Shown: piece after piece, positions 55,767-64,000 of the stretch
Numbering within the stretch: position 1 is the first letter of the stretch
Layout: each line of letters begins with the position of its first letter
Assembly: GCF_028009165.1 (NCBI RefSeq)
Contig: NC_079241.1
Location: 5,890,001 to 5,954,000 of the forward strand
Reading direction: 5' to 3'
Source: Akanthomyces muscarius
Taxonomy: Eukaryota > Ascomycota > Sordariomycetes > Hypocreales > Cordycipitaceae
Length of the DNA stretch: 64,000 nt
The notes under the pieces: generated by a model
What the model was told of the DNA's origin: nothing
What the model saw: only the letters and a program-made list of their open reading frames with translations
Databases searched by the model: none
Made by a program: the position numbers and the translations under genes

Positions 55767-57356
55767 ATGGGTGCGCTTCTTTCCCTCCCGCTTATGGCGG
55801 TGCCTAGCATCACTACGGTAAAGACGACCCCTCCCCCCCACGAACCATTGACTATGCGCTCGTGAACTGACATCGCCGGCTGTTCGTGCAGATAATTGGC
55901 TTTGGCGCAAGCTGCTGCGGAGCGGCAACATGCTCCATGGTCTGCAGCGCCTGCGGCAAGTGTGGCAACAGGTTCGTCTCTCTCCTGCCTTCGACTTTGC
56001 GACTTTGCCGCCCGAGCTGAACCAGCTAACCTTTGGACCTGCAGTGTCGCAACCCGTATCGCCTACGCCCTCATCCTTCTCGTCAACTCGATCGTCGCCT
56101 GGATCATGCTCACGCCATGGGCCATTGAAAAGCTGCAGCACCTCATGCTCGATTACGTCAAGATCAACTGCCCCAACGGCGAATGCTATGGCTGGCTCGC
56201 CGTGCACCGCATCAACTTTGCCCTCGGCGTGTTCCATCTGGTTCTCGCCGGTCTGCTTTTTGGCGTCGCCTCCTCCAAGGAGCCACGCGCGGCCATCCAA
56301 AACGGCTACTGGGGCCCCAAGGTCATCGCCTGGGTCGCCTTTATCGTCATGTCCTTCCTCATCCCCGACGAGTTCTTCATGTTCTGGGGCAACTACATTG
56401 CGCTCATCGGCGCCATGCTGTTCCTGCTGCTCGGCCTCATCCTCCTCGTGGACCTGGCGCACGGCTGGGCCGAGTACTGCCTCGCGCAGATTGAAGAGAC
56501 GGACTCGCGGCTGTGGCGCACCGTCCTCATCGGCTCCACGCTCAGCATGTACGCGGCCTCGCTCGCCATGACAATTGTGCAGTACATCTTCTTTGCCGGG
56601 TCCGGCTGCTCCATGAACCAGGCCGTCATCACCATCAACCTCGTCTTCTGGCTCATCATCTCCATCATCTCCGTCAACCCCACCATCCAGGAGCACAACC
56701 CCAAGGCCGGCCTTGCGCAGGCCGCCATGGTCGCCGTCTACTGTACCTACCTCACCATGTCGGCCGTCTCCATGGAGCCCGACGACAAGCAGTGCAACCC
56801 GCTACTCCGCGGCCGCGCCACCCGCCGCACCTCGGTCGTCGTCGGCGCCATCGTCACCATGCTCACCATTGCCTACACCACGACCCGCGCCGCCACCCAG
56901 AACCTCGGCCTCGGCGGCGCCGGCGGCAACAGCATCCGCCTGCCTGACGACGACGAGCACGACCTCGTCACGCAACAGCCCGGTGGCCGACGCGAGATGC
57001 GCGCCGAAGCACTCCGCCGTGCCGTCGAGGAGGGCAGCCTCCCCGCTGACGCTCTCCTTTCCGACGACGACGACAGCGAGGCCGGCAACGCCGCCGCGCA
57101 CGACGATGAGCGCACCCGCACGCAGTACAACTACTCCATGTTCCACATCATCTTCTTCCTCGCGACGACGTGGGTCTCGCTCCTGCTCACCCTCAGCCAC
57201 GAGACGGCCGTCGACCCCAACAGCGACTTTGCCAGCGTCGGACGCACCTACGCCGCCAGCTGGATCAAGATTGTGAGTGCCTGGCTGTGCCACGGCATCT
57301 ACATCTGGAGTCTGGTTGCGCCTGTCGTTCTCCCCGAGCGATTCGACTTTTCCTAA
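55767..57356 (+). CDS. SERINC/TMS1 membrane protein, 480 aa, three exons
   Basis: Multispanning serine-incorporator family protein of endomembranes; yeast Tms1 orthologue. Exons are 55767-55817, 55892-55971 and 56045-57356, with introns of 74 and 73 bp; joins read SITT-IIGFGASCCGAATCSM and KCGNS-VATRIAYALI. The N-terminal Cys-rich segment (CCGAATCSMVCSACGKCGN) and SVATRIAYALILLVNSIVAWIM are the family signature. Ten or so hydrophobic spans follow, with KVIAWVAFIVMSFLIPDEFF and CNPLL later. An acidic loop (about 365-405, DALLSDDDDSEAGNAA) precedes the last spans, and it ends SLVAPVVLPERFDFS. A long antisense open frame overlaps exons 2-3 and is a GC-driven shadow. Confidence 0.93.
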
Positions 57357-58157
57357 AACAATTTACATATCGCGCATCATAATATCCATTCAGCCTTGAT
57401 GGGGGAGGGGCGTTGATTCTTTTGTTTTGTTTTATTCCAATAGCGCTTTGATTCAATGGCGTTGAGTTTCCTATTTGAACTCGAAATAAACAGTACTTTG
57501 TAATGTCATATTTTATGAGCCGATCCATCATCGCCTATGCGACGTAGCCTCTTCCTTCAAACGCACAGACAATCTCCGCCACATTCATGACAATGGACCA
57601 GTCAGTAGATCAAAATATTATTTCGCTTTATTCAAAGAATTGGAAGGTCTATGCCACCCGCTTAAGACACCGCTAAATACGTATGTAAAATTAATTTGTG
57701 CGTCAGTGCAGCGCTTCCTCGCTGAGAAGCAAAAAGGAGACACTCCGCTCCTCCCATCCATCCCTACCTCTCTCCTTGAATGTGAAAACGCCTTGACAAT
57801 GCTCATTACACCAGAAACAGGATGAAAAAGGAAGAGGCGTAAACAGCGACAGCTCATCTCTCACCACCAGACAGCCCCCCGCACCGCTCTATTCCCTTCT
57901 CACATCCGCGGGAGAAGAGGATGCAAAAATATTAAGTATTAAAAATAGTCGACTTCTCTCTTTGTTAAATAATGTCCATTATATGCCGTCCATGAGTGAA
58001 GAACACAGAAATTTGGTGGTGGTGGTTATGGTGAGATTGCGGAGATGAGAGAGAGAGGCTGCAGGATGTCGTGGAGAGAGTGATGCCGCGCCGTGTGGGA
58101 AGTGTCGTCACAATCCTCTGCATGTAGTGTATACAATGAAAGGTTATCGAAACGGCC
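57357..58157. other. Convergent 3' interval
   Basis: 800 bp between SERINC and Bst1 stop codons, AT-rich near 57500 and 57940. No supportable gene. Confidence 0.5.
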
Positions 58158-61100
58158 TCATGATGTTTTCCCGTCCGTTCTGCCTTCATCCGCATTCCCT
58201 TCGAACATGGCGCCCAGGTTACGGACGGACCACGACGTCGAGGCGGCGTGTAGAATCACGAGCCAGGCGGCGATGATGTTAACTAGGTAATGCAACAGAT
58301 AGGCATGCGAAATGCCGTAGATGGCCGCGCACAGTGCAGTGGCGAACAAAAGAATGCTCGTGACATGCCGCAACCAGCTTGATATTTGCGGTACCATGCG
58401 GCCAGTCGTCATGTTTTCGACCAATAGGATGAAAGGTGTAATGGAGAGGACATTGTGGTGCGAGGAAAAGGGTGTAAGCCAGTGCACCGCAAGATTGCGC
58501 ACCCACACAGCCAGAATGGGCAGATTGATGGGAAGAACCCACATCATCAGCAGAAGGATCGAGTGCGTATAGTGGTAATAGTTCACATTGGACGTGGATG
58601 GCGTGACGGCGCTGATGCGGAGAGCTCTAACGGATGTGAAGAGCTGCACGAGGCAAGCCACCAGATAGGCAAACTGGTATGGGATGAACGTCGCAACCAA
58701 GAGCAGAAGAATCGCGGTTGAAATCATGCGTCGTCGAGGCGTGGATGGCGCAAAGATGGGCGAGGCAGCGCTGGCACTTCCGTTGCTAGCATCGGGGCTT
58801 CCGCGGGATGGGAAAAGGATAAAGGCAAAGCTGAATAACTGCGCGAGAAGCAAAACGACATAGTGAAGGGCTGTGCAGACTCCAATACAAACGATACCAA
58901 TCAATGGCACCATGAAGGTAAAGAATGGATCGTCCGTGCCGATCAAAAGATCATTGCGATGAAAGTCAATAGCCGATACAGTGTCCACCAAAGGGCAGCC
59001 GCCTCTGCTGGTGTCGATCTGCGGCGCCACACCAATGGAGGTCGCCAGAAGCGTGAGTGAGAGTAGCAGCAGCGGGATCGATTGGCGGAGCGACAGGTCG
59101 AGACTCTCCGAGAACGAGATGAAGACGCCAGTCTCGTCATAAACGCGGAACTGCTTTCGAAGCACAAGAGTAACAATGAGCAGCGGGAACGCTGCAAACA
59201 CTGTACGGTAGCGCATGTACAGCTTGCCCAGGCTGCCCAAGGCGTCAAAAGTAACGGTGACCTTGAGCGGAGCTTTGCATGTCGGATCCGAAAAGAATTC
59301 TAGGGCGACGCCCTTATTCGTTTTGTGAGCCATCGTTGGTGGCATATAAGGCGCCTCGCCATGAAGGCTGATGCCGGTCTGCGAGACATTGACAAAGTAA
59401 CGGGACTCGTGTGGGCTCTGCAAAGATTGGCGCAGCATTGGCGCAAAGAGAGCCTCCTGAGCGCAAGCTCCAGATTCAACCTGAAGATTATAAGCCAAGA
59501 CGCTAGACTCAATGGCGGGAATCTTTGCTTCCACGACAGTGGGTCGCGTCGCTGGGAGAGTAAACGAAAGGCCAAGTGTAAGCAATTTACCAAGCGCGAT
59601 GTTGTGCTCTTGTTCAAAGTCCAGCACGTCACTGAACTCAGCCATGACGAAATTGTCAACAGGCGATTCAAACTTGTCGATTACGGCAACAAATTGATAG
59701 TCTGAAATATGCTGAGCGTCGTATCTCAAGTGTGAGAATGGGACCAGCTCAGGCTCGCCGTCGCGGTAGAATGGGTTCACTGTGTGCTTGGTTGAAGCTG
59801 GCAGAACATCGGAATCGCCAGCTGCGTTCTTGCAGGCGAGCTTAGTGCTGACTTTGGTACTTTGAGCAAAGTCCATTGTCGTGACGAACGGAATGCTGGC
59901 GGCGGGTGATGTCAGTACGCTACAAAGTAGCACCTCGAGACCGGATCCCGCGACGTCGCTCAGTGGGCTGCTGGACAGCAAAGAAAATCGCTTGCCAATT
60001 GGCTCCGCTGGATGTGGAATCGGCATAAGATGGACTTGCGGGCCTGGATTGGTGCCAAGCTGCCTCATCACGAGACGCTGATCTGCTGCCACAAAATTCT
60101 TCGTGTTCTCATCGATCATGAGAAGGGTAGTAGCCTGGCCCTGGTTGATTGTCTTTTGCGCGTTGGGTTCCAATCCAGTCAAGAATCGCTTTCTGAAAGT
60201 AGTCATTCGCTCAGCTCTAGGCTTGGTCTGGCTGGCCCGGTGGACGTCAATAACATCAAACAGAGCTTGGCTGACGACCTTGCGGAATTGATCGCACCAC
60301 ATGATAGCTTGATGGTCAGCGCTCGTCCAAACTGTGGGTACACCGGTGGTGTAGACAGTGAAGCCGTGTGTCTCGGGCACAAGTGAGTTAATGTCGGCGT
60401 AGTCGGAAGGGACAACGGTATCGAGGCTACCGCCAGCAATCGAAATCAGTGTAACATGCCAAAGGGGGTTGCTGCTGGCCCACTTCTGGGTGTACGCTCT
60501 CCTCCAATATTCGTTTATCTCATCGTAAATTTGAACAATCTGCCCATCAAAAGTGACTGGAGGGCGGGCGTGCGGCGCAGACATTGTAATGATGGTATTG
60601 ATCGAGTTGGCCTGATAGTTCGGCTGCACAAGCATAGCGCGAGCAACGACACCGCCCATGGAGTGCCCGATCAGGATGACAGACGTGGGATCGGGCAAAT
60701 CGGAGTCGCGGATAACTTTGTTGGGGTCGGAATACAATGAGAGAATAAAGCGAATAGCCTCATTCAAGTACTCGGCTTGATCGAGCAAGGTCTGGCCGTG
60801 AAAGGCGGTGATGTCTTCGTTGAAGTCGACAGTGAAGAAGTCAAGATTGCGTACGCCGGCATTGAGAGAGTTGCCATCGTGCTGAAGGCGTTCGTAAAAG
60901 TGACTGGCTGCTTCGGCTGCAATGGGTCGAACTTGCTTGTAGCTGCCAGCATTGCCGGGGATGAAAATGACCGGAACTCCGCGAAGCTAGATGACGGTTA
61001 GCGGCAAACGGGCGACTGCCTTGAGAATCAAAACGTACCTTGGTCTCATCGTCTAGCCCTTCCTCACGATAGAGGTGAAGGGAGTATTTGGTCGCGAAAC

Positions 61101-61587
61101 GAGTGTGCTCGGTATCGAACTCGCGCAAGTGAATGTATGAGGGTCGCATGTATGACATGCGGCATCCTTTTACGTCCTGCTGCCGCGTCACCAAGGAATG
61201 GACAATGCCGCCGAGTAGAAGAAGACCCAACGCGGCGGTACAGAGAGCGAAGAGAGATATCGACCAAGTACCAAATCGGCGGCCGTAGCTTCGGTGCCGA
61301 GCGGGCGGGCTCTGTTTGGGATGACCCATACCGGAAGATGTTGCCGGCAGGGTTGGCGACTGTGAGAGAGGAGGAGAAGAGGTTACCGGCTTTGCGGAAG
61401 CATGTCCATTGCCATTGGAGGATGCAGCTTGATTCCAGTCGAGGTTGCTGGGCCGATGGGCTACCCTGGTCGAGAGAGGACGAGACTTGAGGCCAGAGGG
61501 GCGGCTGTCGAGCTCGGCGGCAAGATCGGGATCGATAGAAGACGATTCTTCACCGTCGTCGGTCGACCCAAACGAGTGCCTTGTCAT
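58158..61587 (-). CDS. bst1: GPI inositol-deacylase Bst1/PGAP1, 1125 aa, two exons
   Basis: ER enzyme that removes the inositol-linked acyl chain from GPI anchors, allowing ER exit and ER quality control. Exons are 61587-61039 and 60986-58158, with a 52-bp intron; the join gives LDDETK-LRGVPVIFIPGNAGSYK. An N-terminal disordered region of about 120 residues precedes the first span (SISLFALCTAALGLLLLGGI). The alpha/beta-hydrolase domain contains GCRMSYMRPSY, then the lipase motif GHSMGGVVARAML with nucleophile Ser292. Many membrane segments occupy the C-terminal third (FPLLIVTLVLRKQF; LLLVATFIPYQFAYLVACL). An upstream non-ATG extension exists; the ATG at 61587 (MTRHSFGS) is preferred. Confidence 0.94.
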
Positions 61588-63461
61588 TGGTAAAGCTCCT
61601 GATGGCTCCCCGGAGAAGGAGACGAGCGGGAAGGAAGAAAAGTGTCGCAACGGTCGGAGTGCAGACAGCGGCGCGGTCGCAATGAGGGCAATGGCGTAGG
61701 CGTAGCGAGCGGCTGCCGGAGAGGCGATTAAGGGCAGGGCAGAATTTGGCGACGGTCGAAGCAGCCAGGCCGCAAGCCGCAGGACTGGAAACAGAGATGG
61801 CTCGTATCAAAAATACAAGTCGTCGCACGAGCGAAGGCGACACATGCCGTCACAGTCGTCAGTCCAGCCGAAGGTGAGCGCACAGCAGAATGGATGGGGA
61901 ACGAACGGAGATGGGGAGCGGTAAAAAGGGAAATTGGCTCTTTGATACTGTCGTAGGACTATCGCGATTGACCCACAGGCAACCGGCCAAAAACGGCTAG
62001 AGGGTGGTGTGCGAAGCGCGGGACATGATTGGGCACGGCCACCTTGATAGTGGAGGAGGAGCGTCAGTGGCTAGGTACTGGTAGAGAGGAACGCTGCGGG
62101 AGGTGGCTGGGGCACTAAAAGCCCGGAAAAGCTCCGTCTAGAAGCGCCCGCGTCCTGCTCTAATGGTGTCTGGCACCCAGGAGCAGGTACGCACATGGTG
62201 CAAACGGACAGCTTCCAGTGGACTGCCAGCGGACCAGACCTGCAAAGACAGTGGCTGAGCGCCAGCACTGTACCTATTAAAAGGCATCCCTGAGGCGCAG
62301 CAGCACACCATTACCGGCAATAGCGCCGCCAGTATTAATGCATCCTGCACAAAGCAATGTGAAATTGCCCAGATGGTTGTCATGTACGGCGGGACGGGCT
62401 ATCTAGGAAGGGCTATGATACGTAAACGCTGTTTAGCATACATGCAGGCCCATCTATAAAAAGATCTTGCGATGGAAAGGTAGTGATTGTCTACGTCGTA
62501 ACGGCCTTTCCCCTCAGTGCCGAGCTGTAGGTAACACCAAAAAAATAAATAAACGCCCAGTCACCATTAGCACTTGGCACGTTAAGAATCAGGCTCCTGG
62601 GTGGCTTGCTCCGCATATGCCCCTGCAGCGCCGGACACCAGCAAGTAGGCACGCATCTACATGACAGTCGCACCGGTGACTATTATATGCCAACATACAT
62701 GCGCTATCCTCGCGGCTCAGGAAGCGCATATTGCAGCCAGTTTTCCACCATCTTGACCCGACCCCAGCATGACCCTACTGAGTATTCGCATGCGCTCCTG
62801 TGTGAAATTGTAAACAAAGGCGGTAGGCATCTGAGTATTGCTACGGAGTACTGCTACTCCAAACACACCGGATTCCCCAAAACGGAAGCGGGGCAGGTGC
62901 GAGAATTGAGTAGGCGGCGTTCTCATCCTTGTAGCACAGCCAGCAGCCAGCAGCCAGCAGCCAGCACCATGTCGTCGTCGACTTGATTGCTGGGCGACGA
63001 AACAGAAAGCTCGATTTGCAACCTGATCAAGCAGCTTCGTTTGAGCCGCATGCGTTTGCTAACAAAAAAAAACATACATATCAAAAATGCTCAAGTCGGC
63101 AAACGGCAGCCGGCCACCCAAACGCCAAAGCTCATTAAAGCTGCTCCCGATTGGGGCGCTGTTGGGGAGCCGCTGCTGAGTAATGCCCTTCAATCAACGC
63201 GCCCACTCAACCACCAACGCCGGACCGACGCGTGCCAGCGCGGTCATCTCCACTGCCACAGCTGGCTTGCAGTAGCGTGTAGCTAACGCAGCCACCAGAC
63301 CTCCAGGCAGATAAGGTAGCTCGCTCGCGCACGAGGGCTGCAATGCAATAGTTATGTGGGAGGCTCAGACTGGATCTCGTGATATTTGTCCTCCAACGTT
63401 GGAACCTGTGCTGCAACAGGTGCTGCAGTAGCCTGGTCTTGGCCATGCTTCACATCAAACA
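61588..63461. other. Divergent Bst1/Pms1 interval, 1.9 kb
   Basis: No supportable exon. It holds CTAGGTACTG at 62071-62080 and the CAGC-type repeat at 62938-62966. Open frames of up to 126 codons look accidental. Confidence 0.45.
62938..62966. repeat. Short tandem repeat of CAGCAGC-type units
   Basis: Four 7-bp units reading CCAGCAG on the plus strand, in the Bst1/Pms1 interval. Confidence 0.8.
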
Positions 63462-64000
63462 ATGGCCACCATCAAGCAAATCGATGGCCGGAGTGTATGT
63501 TCCCGTGCAACTCTCACATTCCACTCTCTCAGCCACTGACCTTTGTTCAAGGTCCATCAAATCCAATCTGGCCAAGTCATCGTCGATTTGTGTTCTGTCG
63601 TAAAAGAATTGGTCGAAAACAGTGTCGATGCTGGCGCCACCACTATCGGTACTTGCTGATCGTCTTCGCTAATCTGAGCAAGCACTAACTCCATGTTCTT
63701 TAGATGTTAGATTCAAGAACCAGGGCTTAGACTCCATCGAGATCCAAGATAATGGTTCCGGTATCTCGCCAGCCAATTATGAGTCTGTGGCACTAAAGCA
63801 CCATACCTCGAAGCTATCAACGTACTCGGATATTGCCAGCCTTCACACATTTGGCTTTAGAGGAGAAGCGCTGGCGTCATTATGCGCATTGTCTACCGTC
63901 ACAATAACTACTTGTCTCGCCCAAGATGCACCCAAAGGTACTAAGCTTACATTTGAAGCATCTGGAAAGCTCAAGTCCACCTCCGTTCTCGCTGCCCAAA
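63462..64000 (+). CDS. pms1: DNA mismatch repair protein Pms1 (MutL homologue), N-terminal part only
   Basis: Nuclear MutL-family ATPase acting with Mlh1 in mismatch repair. Visible exons are 63462-63494, 63552-63648 and 63704 to beyond the edge, with introns of 57 and 55 bp. The first 142 residues are present. They contain the start [20 protein letters not shown], the GHKL ATPase motif [12 protein letters not shown] (catalytic Glu33), DNGSGI, KHHTSKL and [15 protein letters not shown]. The early motif [15 protein letters not shown] favours Pms1 (PMS2-type) over Mlh1 or Mlh3. The gene is cut by the window end. It is divergent from Bst1. Confidence 0.92.

Noticed and set aside
55521..56696. 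391-codon minus-strand open frame
   Set aside because: Antisense to SERINC exons; Gly/Asp/Glu-rich with no recognisable domain.
1..64000. tRNA, rRNA, CRISPR arrays and transposons
   Set aside because: I looked for tRNA T-loop-like patterns, direct repeat arrays, terminal repeats and transposase or reverse-transcriptase motifs and found none convincing; a dedicated tRNA scan would settle the first.

Overview
The window is nuclear DNA of a filamentous ascomycete fungus. The evidence is many short GT-AG introns (about 50-130 bp) with CTAAC/CTGAC-type branch points, closely spaced monocistronic genes on both strands, and typical fungal genes: NAD(P)H nitrate reductase, a Ctf1alpha/FarA-type Zn2Cys6 regulator, fungal N-acetylglutamate synthase, monopolin Csm1 and the 29.9 kDa complex I subunit. 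The protein sequences suggest Sordariomycetes, probably Hypocreales; that placement is an inference. I assembled 26 gene models by joining exons at splice sites that keep the frame, plus one gene cut by the right edge and one doubtful short ORF.

Layout: 1-670 is the nitrate reductase promoter with clustered GATA sites and a NIT4/NirA palindrome; 671-3421 nitrate reductase (+). 3609-5084 divergent CaCA/CAX exchanger (-). 6185-9676 Hrq1 helicase (-). 10210-11845 RanBP3/Yrb2-like protein (-). 12683-13695 Yip1-domain protein (-), divergent from 14424-16505, the PRC2 subunit EED (+, ten exons). 16760-18164 cystathionine beta-lyase (-), divergent from 19596-20363, a luciferase-domain protein (+). 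20762-21415 GNAT acetyltransferase (-). 22394-23668 Rrn11-like Pol I factor (-). 24220-25081 complex I subunit (-). 25564-26900 BAR protein (-). 27435-29479 N-acetylglutamate synthase (-). 30297-31278 beta-hydroxyacid dehydrogenase (-), divergent from 31899-32295 V-ATPase subunit e (+). 32628-33700 Arv1 (-). 34313-36322 intracellular LysM protein (-). 37230-40525 Ctf1alpha/FarA-like regulator (-). 40526-44610 is a 4.1 kb gene-free stretch. 44611-47640 Mcd4 (-). 49149-50661 Csm1/Pcs1 (-), divergent from 51391-52862 Msp1 (+). 53174-55049 Mch1-like MFS transporter (-), divergent from 55767-57356 SERINC/TMS1 (+). 58158-61587 Bst1/PGAP1 (-), divergent from 63462 to the end, Pms1 (+, truncated).

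These are mostly housekeeping genes: nitrogen and amino-acid metabolism (nitrate reductase, NAGS, cystathionine beta-lyase), membrane and GPI-anchor biology (Mcd4, Bst1, Arv1, SERINC, Yip, BAR protein, V-ATPase e), chromatin and genome maintenance (EED, Hrq1, Csm1, Pms1), Pol I transcription (Rrn11) and organelle quality control (Msp1, complex I). They are not a biosynthetic cluster. I saw no transposon, rRNA, tRNA or CRISPR array, and no strong candidate for a wholly new system. The most notable signals are an exchanger with altered cation-binding signatures, a zinc cluster encoded across three exons, a GC-AG intron in EED, a 24-bp perfect palindrome inside a transporter gene, recurrent TAGGTA-type motifs in 5' regions and the 4.1 kb gene-free stretch.
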